Shown: piece by piece, positions 48,359 through 58,884 of the stretch
How the letters are laid out: each line of letters begins with the position of its first letter
How positions within the stretch are numbered: the first letter of the stretch is position 1
Assembly: GCA_032622095.1 (NCBI GenBank)
Contig: CP136062.1
Location: 54,543,849-54,607,848 of the forward strand
DNA length: 64,000 bases
Reading direction: 5' to 3'
Source of the DNA: Siphonodentalium dalli
Lineage: Eukaryota; Mollusca; Scaphopoda; Gadilida; Siphonodentaliidae
Notes under the pieces: generated by a model
What the model saw: only the letters and a program-made list of their open reading frames with translations
What the model was told of the DNA's origin: nothing
The model's database searches: none
Made by a program: the position numbers and the translations under genes

Positions 48359-48794
48359 TGCAAATAGCGTGTCTGTCATTTGCGGCATGAGGTCCACATG
48401 GGGTGAATTTAGTGACGCTATCCCGCATAGCGGGCTAGCATCACTAAATTCACACTCTGGGGACCCCATTCTGCTAAGGCCCTCAACTGCTATGGCAGAC
48501 CTAGGATCAGATTTAAGTTCCCTAGTTGAAGTTGGTGATGGTCACCCATTGGGCACCTCAATTGTGAATTTTATCTTCTGCAAATTAGGGGATATAGAAA
48601 CTTTCTAGAAGGGAAATGTACCTAAAAGCAATGTTAATTTGATACTTTAGATACTTCCCAGAAAATGAGGCGTAAGCAGAATGAGGTCTTCAGAGGGTAA
48701 ATTTGGTGATGCTAGCCCGCTGGGCGGGATAGCATCACAAACTTCACCCTCTGGGAACCTCATTCTGCAAATGACAGACACGCTAGTATTTGCA
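48359..48794. mobile_element. Hairpin-bearing MITE, full-length copy
   Basis: Ends TGCAAATAGCGTGTCTGTCA and the complement of TGACAGACACGCTAGTATTT. Two internal hairpins are built from GGTGAATTTAGTGACGCTAT...ATCACTAAATTCAC and GAGGGTAAATTTGGTGATGC...ATCACAAACTTCACCCTC. It is the same element as 15531-15907. Confidence 0.83.
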
Positions 48795-48817
48795 GGCTTG
48801 CTACTGAACACTATGAA

Positions 48818-50260
48818 GTGAGCCAATTGGGCAGGACATCACGTAAATTATTAGTTCATAATAGAATCCACAGCAACAAGGCTGATGTGCATAGATTATA
48901 CATGGGGCCTATTGAAGGGGGTAGAGGGTTAATAAACATCGAATCCGCATTTAAGACCGTCATAGTGGGTAACGATAAATACATAATACATGACATCAAA
49001 TGCATGCAATATTATGACAAATCGCGAGGTTAGTACTCAATTGGAATACAAGCTGAAAGATTCAGAAAGGAATTTGTAATGGAGACCATGTAATTATTCA
49101 GAAATTTATAGTCCAACAGAAGCTGTAAAACATGTCAGAACAAAAACATAAGACAGAACCGAAAAAGAGAATAAGAGAGAAGCGTAAACAACCATATGAA
49201 GAAAAACAATACGCAGTCAACATAGTAAAGAAATGAAACAACAGACATAGGCATAGAGTGCATTGACATATGGCTGAAATATGCGGTGTTAATAACTGAA
49301 ACAGAAACAGAAAGTTATAGCCGCACAAGACCAAGCCATAGTAAGCAGTAAGCAGCTACTACAAACGACTTTTGTGGACAAGGAGACAGATCCATCATGC
49401 CAACTTTGTCACAAAAGTCCAGAGACAATTGAGCATATAAATATAATTTCGGCATTCCCCTTTCTGGTCCCATCAGACGCCCATAACAAGGTCTGCGCTT
49501 ACATACACTGAGCATGTGTAAGAAGTATTACGTTGATTTCTGAGGTCTGATGTTATCAAGGCTGATGTGCATAGATTATACATGAGGCCTATTGGAGGGG
49601 GTAGAGGGTTAATAAACATCGAATCCGCATTTAAGACCGCCATAGTGGGTGACGATAAATACATAAAACATGTAACATCAAATACATGCAATATTATAAC
49701 AAATCGCGAGGTTGGTACTCAATTGGAATACAAGCTGAAACTTTGTCACAAAAGTCCAGAGACAGTTGAGCATATAAATACAATTTCGGCATTCCCCTTT
49801 CTGGTCCCATCAGACTATATAGAACGCCATAACAAGGACTGTGCTTACATATACTGAACATGTGCAAGAAATGTGACGTTGAGGTCGCAGACCGATTGTA
49901 TAGCAACGCAAACCACAAAAACTAAATGGCATATAACAATAATTTGAGACACACATGTGCACATGGATAGGAAAATACCTTGCAATATAAGCCTGACATA
50001 AATGTTAAAGATCGCATCAAACACCTGTGTCTGCGTATTCATGTTGCAGTGCCAAGAGATTATAACATCCGACTGAAAGAAACAGAAAAAGTTCGCAAGT
50101 ACATCGAACTCTAAATTGAGGTCAGTCAGATGTGGTGATTGAAAACATCAGTAATCCCAATATGTGATGTTACTGGAGCAATGAGTAAAATATTGAATAC
50201 ATGTAAAATACCAGTACCCATCAATAAGCACGAATATCAGAAAATATCCATGCATGGTAC
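48818..50260 (+). pseudogene. Decayed non-LTR retrotransposon C-terminus (restriction-like endonuclease type)
   Basis: Segments lie in protein order. KADVHRLYM...GGRGLINIES is at 48870-48940 and 49560-49625. DPSCQLCHKSPETIEH, a zinc-knuckle segment, is at 49390-49440 and, in part, at 49740-49780. HNKVCAYIH and HNKDCAYIY end these copies. KPDINVKDR...IHVAVPRDYN...EKVRKYIEL follows at 49989-50111, then PICDVTGAMSKILN to about 50200. This order is typical of R2-superclade elements that end in a zinc knuckle plus PD-(D/E)xK endonuclease. The remnant is dead: in-frame stops at 50112 and 50130, the knuckle's last Cys replaced by Ser, and the endonuclease Asp replaced by His. A central block is present twice, the second time internally deleted. 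Confidence 0.83.
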
Positions 50261-51455
50261 ATCCAGAATCCTGCAAACATTTACAGCACTGAAGCTGACA
50301 TATAGCTATACTGTGACTGCATGTAGTGGGCGGACGTTATATCTTAAACTACATCAGTAAGGGTAAAAGTGTGATCATTAACATATTAATGCTAATAATG
50401 TTTGACAACATGTGAATCAAAATAAGTGGGTATCGAAAACATGAGGTAAAACACTTATAAAATATTAGAGAACTGCATGGGGTGGTGGGTTCCGAAATTG
50501 GCCAAAATGAAAATAATAACTTACGTAACCCCCATGTCCTGCTTTCATAGTAAATAGCAGGGTCCCATGATCCATCAAGTTTGTGTCACACGTACACATA
50601 TGACGAACACATTGACAGATCTCGAGAAAATTTATTTTGAAATATCTTTAAAAGACTTCCTTCTATGCTTAAATTTCGTGCCAAATTGGACGTGGCATGT
50701 GGATGTCCAAGCGGCTTGATTAGGTTCCCATGTCCCTCCGAAAATCCACACGACACACATCGCGGTACATGATATCCGCATCTTCGCGATAGCCATTGTG
50801 TAGATAACTGGGTCTGACATAAACTGTACCTCCCTTTGTTAGTCGATTGACACATTCTAGCAAATCATGACCTAGCTACCATATTTCTTTTTTTGACATA
50901 CAGTGAATTAAATTACTACACATTCAACCATCATTACTACTATTATATTTCGTAAGTATCAATAATATAAATTTAAATGTCAAATGTAATGTAATGCAAT
51001 ATAGTCTCTATACATGTTCATATTTCGAATTAATTAAAAATGTTTAAAAAATATATATATATCTTCACGACAAGAATGGCAATTGCGTGGGTAACTACGT
51101 CTGCCAGTTTCTTTCTTTGAGACCAGGAAACCATTATGACAATACACGTGGACGGTTTATTGATCATACACTTCACCAAAGAAGTGCGGGTTGCTTTTCC
51201 AATGACAGGAAGTTGTGTTTCTATAAAACTCCGTCGGTTTGCACAAACTTGTAACTGGAAGTCAGTGCTTCATATATAAATATAGCCGAACTGATCAATT
51301 CACAACTCTCTTCTCTTTTGATTTATATCCAACTCGATCTGAACAAAAACTCGAATGCGGTTCATTTATATAGAATGTTCTCAACAAGAAATACACACAT
51401 ATAATTCGAGTCTGCCATTTGAATGCCATTGATGGCCCATGTTGTTCTATTCCGC

Positions 51456-51960
51456 TTAAAGGTACGGGAGGACTTGGCGGTGGGTATACTGTGAAAATAT
51501 TTCCACCGGTCAAAAACCGCCACAAACAGAAAGAATATTACAATTTAGACACAGACTTTGTCCGTATACAAATAAGAAATATCGCATAAACAGTATGTTA
51601 TTGTCATATGTTTGACCATTGTTATGTAAACAAAAGCATAACAAGTTACTCTCCTGGTGTTTGTTTGTATTATGATGGTAATATATAAAGAGCGTCCTTT
51701 GTTGCTGAATTCCTGATATGGAACTATTAAAGAGCGTTTATATAATTTGTGTATGATTAGCCAGTACCACTGTGCTGTCTTCTGTAACACAATCAGGCTC
51801 TTGCTTAGGAAATATCTAGTAGGTCTTTATGATAGCATGCTGTTTATGCGATGGGCATGGTATATATGAACGAAACTGTATGCGTTTTAATGTTTTTCTG
51901 TTTACAGTGATTGGAACAAATATGAATATTTTCGACAACTAAGGCCTCCTGTGCCTTTAA
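51456..51960. mobile_element. TTAA-flanked MITE, AAAGGTACGG family, copy 2
   Basis: Ends AAAGGTACGGGAGGACTTGG and the complement of AAGGCCTCCTGTGCCTTT, each with TTAA. It is an inverted-orientation match to 38373-38872 along its whole length. Confidence 0.87.
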
Positions 51961-52530
51961 GTTCTGCGGATCGATTTGTTTGATACAAATGACAAATACT
52001 CTTACGATTTGTTTGATACAAATGACAAATAACCTAACGTTACACAGGTATGCCATATAATCATTTATTAAACTCCTAACAATTAGAAAAATCTGGTCCC
52101 GACTTTACTTTTTAGCCTATTCCTTATAGGCATTATTTATAAAGAACGTTTTTGTTAGCTTATGCATTATATGCATATTGTAATATAGTACAGAGCGTTC
52201 ATTGTTATCATATTCATTAAAGGCATGTGACAAACGTAGAGCGTTCGGTGTTAGTCTATTCCGTATTTTGGCAAACATCGTTTGTTCCATTTATTTTCGG
52301 AAAATGAAATTTGGCATTTAGTGCAGTACAACAACCAGAAGAAACCGTGAAAACCCAGCAAACAAACGTTAGTGTATAAAGTGTGCAAGGAATTGTCTTA
52401 TATTTTTATTCTTCTCACATTCAACTGGCCGACATACAGTATGTAAATAATGTGTGTTAAACAAAACACTCAACATCGTGGGGATTTGTTTGGGAGGGTG
52501 ATTGACAGCTTGAGTGGTGAAGATTAGCGA

Positions 52531-52597
52531 ATCACCATGTATGGTGTAATCACCATGTATGGCGTAATCACCATGTATGTCGTAATCACGGTGGCAG
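52531..52597. repeat. 21-bp tandem repeat, three copies
   Basis: AATCACCATGTATGGYGT repeats three times. Confidence 0.8.
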
Positions 52598-53264
52598 TTT
52601 TAACCAAACCCCACCACACGCGACCATGAATCACAGCGACAATGTCATCGATTACCGGTATTCACCGCGAACATTATACAAATGCAACGGGAATCCTATT
52701 GCATAGGTCTATAATTTACAGAAATTCTTATTTTTGCGGTTATTTCACGTTCCACAAGTCAATACAAGAAAACCATAATCAGAAATGGTAACGCTCTCAT
52801 GATCATATTATTAGCCATAAATATAAATTATAATATAAAATATATTGGTTACATGAATGCACCGCCTCAGAATTCCGTTAAAACAGCTAATCCTTTAAAT
52901 TATTACAAAAAACTACGGCTTATTACTGCAGGTTTCTCATTCACCACACCATAAAGCTTCTAAATGCGGATAAAAAATCGGAGGCATTGTGTTCCCACCA
53001 AGAGTGCATGGCCCAGCCATTGTTCATACCTAAACATCTAAAGCAATTAACGCGGTCATAATAGTTACATACTGTAACTATAAGACATCCATCGAATACA
53101 CACCCCACGAAAACCCGAAATGTATTGTCCTGCGAGAAATCCCATCGCTATAGCTCAATTTGACACGGCCAGATTAGTCTTCCTACAATATCCTAAAACA
53201 ATAAAGCTTCTAACATCATCGGCATAGTCAACAGAACTTTCACGAACTTGGACATCGACACTTT

Positions 53265-53516
53265 CTAATCGCTCTACATAAGCATGGTCAGACCTATCAT
53301 CGAATACTGTAACTTTGCATGGAGCCCACATCACAAATATCGAAGCACTGTGTTAGAGAAATACAAAGAAAAGCAACGAAACTAGTTCGACAAATCAAAA
53401 CTCTATGCTACCAAGACCGAATGATAAGACTCAATCTGATGTCTTTAAAATATCGAATATTTAGAGGAGATCTAATCGATGTATATAAATTGTTGAATGG
53501 TCATTACAATGATTGA
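53265..53516 (+). pseudogene. LINE RT C-terminal fragment
   Basis: SMVRPIIEYCNFAWSP (53281-53328) is followed, after a frame change, by EIQRKATKLVRQIK, then YRIFRGDLIDVYKLLNG. These are characteristic motifs of the region after the RT catalytic core in CR1/L2/jockey-like pol proteins. It is short, frameshifted and truncated on both sides. It differs from the remnant at 26603 in wording, so it is another family or an old copy. Confidence 0.8.
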
Positions 53517-54048
53517 TAGAACAAATCACTATCATGATGATCGTGTCGTTATTTGTTTAAAATACGTATCAATTGACATATAAGCACCCGTTCCCTCATT
53601 AAAATCAACATATTTCGACCATTTTAGGGGACTTCCGCGAATTCGGGCAACTCTGCAAATAGACCTCAGCAAATAGGGACCTTCTGCGAATTGTCACAAC
53701 CGGAAAAACCCATTATCTATAAATAAACTTCCAGCGAACCATAGCTATCTAGAATCTGTATGACAGTATACACCCGAGGGCGTTAACAATACGATTATCA
53801 AGACGAAATTTCGTACACTATTCTAAATAACTGTCGGTGTTTTGCGGTGATTCTCAGTTGTTCACGCTGATTCTTGGCGAGCCATAGCTGGTTAGTCTCC
53901 ATGTTCGCTGTTGATTCATATGAGTCCGCGAATTGGTGATCCACATGCATGGGCCTAGTGTGGTCCCCATGGTATTGAGTGTTTTGCCTCTCGCAAGCTC
54001 TATACATACTGTATTTACATGCACTACTTCACCATTGGACTATTGTCA

Positions 54049-54220
54049 GGCAAGCGAACTATCGCCTGGGCTAGTGTCTTTGAACTAGTATCGCCATCAT
54101 GACGTCACGGCTCATCAGAGGCGATAATTGAGGCATGCGAACTATCAGCCGGGTTATAGTCTTCGCACTATTACCCGCCTGCTGACGCCAGGGTTGCCGA
54201 AAGGCGAGAATTGTGTCATA
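54049..54220. repeat. ~85-bp tandem duplication
   Basis: AGGCAAGCGAACTATCGCCT...CTTTGAACTA is repeated, in diverged form, as AGGCATGCGAACTATCAGCC...CTTCGCACTA. It is relatively GC-rich. Confidence 0.6.
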
Positions 54221-54997
54221 TATAGTAAAACACCCATTGACTGCCTTGAGTGGAAGAGCGATAATAAGTTTCCCATGATGATGTCTTCTGAACAGCAAAC
54301 TATTAACCGATGCCGAGTTCAAACAATACTAATATACAACGGTCATTGTATAACAGGTAGTAGTGCCAGGTGAACCCAAATGTATAATCATTACGCAAAC
54401 GTCACATCTGACTTCCGGTTTGTCATCTGTTTACATTCAGTACGATAAGTCTTTAAAAACATTTTTTTGTCAAAACTCTAATGTACATAAAGTTAGTTCA
54501 TTAAATTTACGCCAATACATAGGTCAAATAGACCTATTTATCTGGGACTAAAACAACGCATAATTATGTGAAACGCCATCACACGCCTTATAGAAGCCGC
54601 TGTTAGTTTCACGTCCCATTTACTGATTTAAATATGTTTTAGATGCTTTTGGATCAAGAAATAAATAGAATCTACAACTCGTCCCTAGCTTATAGCGGAA
54701 TATACAAAAATCGTCCAATAAATTGCGTCTGGACCTCACCAAAGGCTCGGTCCATATCAAATTCATTGGACCTGTTCTGTAAATATAATAAACTATGGAC
54801 TCGTTGTAGATCTTCTATTTATATTATGGCCACCTTTGCACGACTGGCCTGAAAACGTGCATTCATTTCGTTTGGGATATCATTAATAGCCACAAACTTT
54901 TGATCGGTGTATGTTATCTACGTATGATGAAATAAATTATATCATATTTTATGCGCATGTATCTTTACTCAAATAATTTCATGCTTTTCTTCAACAG

Positions 54998-55144
54998 GAT
55001 GTCAGATACCAACAACGACCACCATAACGACAACTGCCACATCTATCTCCACAAACGACATCACAACGATAAATGCCATGACGACGGGCATTACCATGAC
55101 GACCGCCACCACGATGACTACTACCTCGCTGCCCTCGGTTCACG
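54998..55144 (+). CDS. Gene B exon 3: Thr-rich mucin-like linker
   Basis: This is a 147-nt, phase 1-1 exon between a TTTTCTTCAACAG acceptor and a GTGAGA donor. After joining to the preceding phase-1 exon it reads Gly-Cys-Gln-Ile-Pro and then a run dominated by Thr with Ser/Ala/Met/Ile (TTTTITTTATSISTND ... TTTSLPSVHG). That is an O-glycosylated spacer of the kind that separates N-terminal modules from a C-terminal lectin domain in secreted invertebrate proteins. The open frame at 54951-55148 in a different register (His/Asp/Asn-rich) is the shadow of this exon. The next exon should start in phase 1, as TSP1 and FReD exons do, but none was found before 60.6 kb. Confidence 0.68.
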
Positions 55145-56640
55145 GTGAGATGTTTGTGCTTTACATCGCTTTTCAGTATTCATGGCACAAATACCGCGAA
55201 ACTGATCATGTCACAATAATTTAATGCAATCATGTCGCATTTTTCATGTCTGTTGAGTTTAGGTTTGCAAGTGGTAGAACAAACAGTATAATTCTAAAAG
55301 AAAATGCATATTATGAATCTACGGGAAATCTGTCAGGAATAATCGTGTTCTAAAATGTCGTATATACAGATAATTAAATCTGTGTCCCGTTGTCCAGTGG
55401 TAAGAGTGAAGATGGCCGTGTACGGCAAGAATGAATAGTCCAGAGATTTGATACTTTTATATCGAACCAAAGACGCTTTGGTTCGTATATAGGCTATATC
55501 TGATTTTGTGACGTCACCAATTTTTAAGTAATACGACCCTTGAATTTTGAATTTTGGGATAGCACAAATGTCGCACATAGGATCGGTGGGCCTAAAGCAT
55601 TATTGTCGTAATCGGCTGTCAAGAGGCCAACACAAATCAGTCGATGTGCAACATTCTCATATTTATATAAACGTCATACAATCATTGATGTCTTTTGTTT
55701 AATATTTATAAGGGCGAGTAGCTTGTTTATAATGCATTTCTAACAGATATATTCACTATATTGGATTATAATTGGAAACAAATCAAACTAAAGCGCTAGA
55801 CTTCAAACAAAGCGTGAATTAAATTGCATGAAAAAGTTTTGTTTACAAATTAAAAACAAAATTAAAAAACATTTGCCCAGAAAATCAATTCCAGCCGCAT
55901 GAATGCACATGTGGAGAATATCTTCAATTTTCTATCGGTATTTTAGCCTGAAATATTGATGCAATATTCATAAAGTTTGACGCAGACAAACCTAGGCCAG
56001 GCTAACCAGTGCTAACTATAACTTGTTTCGATTGAGTGCTCCAAGTTCAGCGATAAAATCTAAATATAAAATCAATAAATAAAAAATTGGAAGATAACAT
56101 ATAGTTTTGGTCATTTAAACCCATAATATTCTGCAATTGTATGAAACAAACTATTTATTTAATTATATTAAGTTTTGATAATGTTATAAATTGTTGTATT
56201 TCTAACAACAACGGACGAAGAGATGTGAGTTTGTGCTATAAATTAATACGCAATCACAATACACAAATAGTCCTGCCACAGAAATAATTTTATTTCGCGA
56301 ACACGACGTCGAAGAATATGCAAGTTATGGGATAGGAATATCAGCATAAACTGAACACAACAACTGAGAAAAGCAGGTAAGCTATGTGTGCATGTTTGTG
56401 AACTCCATTATTCTAAGCATAGATACTTTTAACGTGATGACAATTTTGCAAATGAAAACACAACAGAAAACTTGGAAAATTCGATGCACCATCAACGCAT
56501 CATGACCATGTCATGTGGTATTGTCATTCTCATTATTCTGTTCGCCGTTCTACATGGTGATATTTCTTTGCTGATATTCATTCAGCAACGATCCATTAGA
56601 TGCCAAAAACAATCAATGAATCATTGCACTAAGTGAACAT
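55145..56640. other. Non-coding interval after gene B exon 3
   Basis: AT-rich; no exon, RNA gene or clear element. A tRNA A-box-like TGTCCAGTGGTAAGAGT occurs at 55391-55407, but no B box follows in good form. Confidence 0.45.
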
Positions 56641-57018
56641 TAAGTGTACGTTCAGACGACCACGATACAAATTAAAATCGTAAATGGACAGATTTCCGTC
56701 GTAGGAAGTAACTGGTAGCTGGACTGCGCATGCCCACATCAAAATCGTAGGTCATAACATAATATCAAGATCTGTTTGATTTTAGATGCGAAATTGTGGC
56801 GTATTCTTGGTTATCTCCACTTGCGGCGTAATCGCAGTCGTGTGTACGTAAAAATTGTAGTTGGAAATGATCGTAGGGTAGTCAATCGCATGCTTTAGGA
56901 ACAACCTATGATATCATAATGTACGCGACATCGCAATCGTCTGAACAAACTATCCACGATCTCGTCGGGCTCGATTCCTCCACTGACGATTGAATCATGG
57001 TCGTCTGAACGTACACTA
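56641..57018. mobile_element. ACGTTCAGACGACCACGAT-family MITE, complete copy
   Basis: Termini TAAGTGTACGTTCAGACGAC and the complement of GTCGTCTGAACGTACACTAA. The interior (GGTGTAATC-like, GTGTACGTAAAAAT) is shared with the copies at 41109 and 57014. About 378 bp, non-coding. Superfamily not determined. Confidence 0.83.
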
Positions 57019-57199
57019 AGGCGACCATGATTCAATCGTAAGTGGAAGAATTTCCATCGTAGGAAGTAGCTCACGTCAAAATCGCAAGTAAAAAAAAATA
57101 TCAATAATATCAAGCACGGTTTGATTTTAGATTCAAAATCGTGGCTTATCCTTGGGTACTTCCACTTGCAATGTAATCGCAGTTGTGTGTGTAGCTGTC

Positions 57200-58580
57200 G
57201 CATTGTAAATGTAGAAGGCCGATGACTTCTCTGCTCGAGAGGTCTAGATTTCTTGGTCACGGTCGTTAGACGCTTTGTGTGATAATAAAATAATAATAAA
57301 TTTAGTTTAAAGCCGTAAATCCTCATAGAGCTCTTAGGCTTTACATCAATACATATATAATGATGATTAGAACATAGTAAGAAATATCAATTATGTACAA
57401 TGAGCTGCTCATCTGGCTACCATCAGTGGATCGGATGATACACACGTTGAAACAGATGCGTTTTAAGTTTAGATGTGAACATTTTGAGCGACTTGGGTGC
57501 CCTCAAGTGAGCAGGCAATTTATTCCAGAGAAATGGTGAAGCGACGGAAAAGGCCCGGTCACCAGCTGTTACGAGGTCACCCGGTACAAACACAAGGCTG
57601 TGAGAACTTTCAGACCGCAGAGGCCGCGGAGGAACATATCGAGAAATCAAGTCTGCCAAGTATGATGGGGCCTCGCTATTCAGACACTTGTGCGTTAATT
57701 TCAAAATTTTGAATTCAATCCGTTCCCTCGGAGGTAACCAGTGGAGCTCGCGCAATAATGGCGTGACGTGATCATATTTACGGCTCATAAAAATAACTCG
57801 TGATGCAGATTTCTGCACATTTTCGATTTTGTCCAAGATAGACTGGTTGCAGCCGTACAACAGAGAATTGCAGTAGTCCAGACGACTTGTAACGAAGGCA
57901 TGTACTAGCTGTTTTGTGGTCTCGACGTCGATAACATTCCGCACCCTGCTGATATTTCTAAGATGGTAATACGAGGACCTGCACACTTGCTCGATGTGTT
58001 TTTCAGCAGACAGGTTCTCGTCCAAGAAATATCCGAGGTTGCGGACTGTGCTGGATGGCGAGACAATACTGCCTTCAATATTGAGACTATGTTTAGAACA
58101 TTTTGAAAGTTGCTGTCGCAAACCAATATATATTATTTCAGTTTTATCTGCATTCAATTTTAAGAAGTTGATTGTCATCCATGATCGAATATCAGCGACA
58201 CATCGTTCAAGCTTATATTTGGTAGAACTTTCAGAATCAAAATCCGGCTTAAAATGAATATACAGTTGTGTGTCATCCGCATAGAAGTGAAAAGATAATT
58301 CATGTCGTCTAATGATGTCGCCAAGGGGTAGTACATATATAGTGTAGAGCAACGGCCCCAGCAATAGTCCCTGTGGAACGCCGAATTTCAGAGAAACTGC
58401 TTTCGATGTGGAACCGGAAACGGCAACCCTCTGCGTACGGTCGTGTAGGTAGGATCGAAACCAGTCCAATGCGGTCCCGACAATCCCAAGACGATCGGAA
58501 AGTCTGTTTAAAAGGACAGCGTGGTCGATCGTGTCGAACGCTGCGCTTAAGTCGAGGAGCACGAGGCACGATACCTGTTA
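57200..58580 (-). mobile_element. 5'-truncated LINE with RT ORF (CR1/L2-like)
   Basis: The open frame on the minus strand (58562 to 57423, 379 codons from the first Met, with in-frame LVLLDLSAAFD wording continuing slightly upstream) encodes RT motifs in order. These are LLDLSAAFDTIDH (2-14), GVPQGLLLGPLLY (61-73), the catalytic FYADDTQLY (93-101), and FLKLNADKTEIIY near 140. A post-RT region follows: LVHAFVTSRLDYCNSLLYG, IENVQKSASRVI and LHWLPPRERI...KLTHKCLNS. This is the jockey/CR1/L2 group signature. The ORF has no frameshift, unlike the other LINE remnants, so insertion is recent, but the endonuclease and N-terminal RT parts are missing. The 3' UTR runs to about 57200. The right end meets a partial 5S rRNA sequence. 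Confidence 0.9.
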
Positions 58581-58581
58581 A

Positions 58582-58657
58582 GCCGAAGTTAAGCAACGTC
58601 CAGGCCGGTTAGTACTTGGATGTGTGACTGGCTTGGGATTCTGGGTGCTGCCGACTT
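58582..58657 (+). rRNA. Partial 5S rRNA sequence (3' two-thirds), 5S-like pseudogene
   Basis: CCGAAGTTAAGCAACGTC, GGTTAGTACTTGGATG and GGGTGCTG occur in the order and spacing of animal 5S rRNA, covering its internal control region and 3' end. Several substitutions (for example TGTGACTGGC where GGGTGACC is usual) and the missing 5' third make it non-functional. It runs on the plus strand, opposite to the LINE whose truncated 5' end it touches. Confidence 0.85.
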
Positions 58658-58884
58658 TCGGTGCGACTACCGCACTTCTCTCTCTTGTTCTGTTACATGT
58701 GTACGTAAAAATAGTGGCTGGAAAGATCACAGGGTAGTCAATTACATGCTTACGAATAACCTATAATATTATCATGTACGACGACCCCGCAATCTACCGG
58801 TATCTATCAATAAACTATCCATAATTTTGTCAGGCCCCGATGCCTCCACTTACGATTGTATCATGGTCATCTGAACATTCACTA

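Larger units (their letters stand above)
26373..54997 (+). other. Gene B intron 2 (inferred, ~28.6 kb, repeat-packed)
   Basis: This is inferred from the compatible splice phases at both ends. It holds the LINE remnants, SINE, hAT, foldback and TTAA-flanked elements listed separately. Gaps with nothing recognised are about 27500-28260, 30120-31230, 32560-33140, 34093-35212, 42266-42990, 43120-45256, 50270-51455 and 51961-53260. Additional small exons could be hidden here. Confidence 0.45.
57014..58884. mobile_element. Same MITE, second copy, split by LINE insertion
   Basis: The left half (57014-~57197) and right half (~58692-58884) join to one copy of the element at 56641. The two copies abut head to tail and share the ACACTAAG boundary. 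The interruption occurs at GTGTGTA / GTGTAC, giving a probable short target duplication around the inserted LINE. Confidence 0.83.

Noticed and set aside
48369-48608. 79-codon open frame
   Set aside because: Falls entirely in the hairpin MITE; reads through inverted-repeat sequence.
54951-55148. His/Asp-rich frame with possible metal binding
   Set aside because: The alternative register bounded by good splice sites gives a Thr-rich linker in matching phase; the His/Asp text is the shadow.
55391-55470. tRNA-like A-box segment (TGTCCAGTGGTAAGAGT)
   Set aside because: No convincing B box, cloverleaf or target duplication; too degenerate to call a tRNA or SINE.
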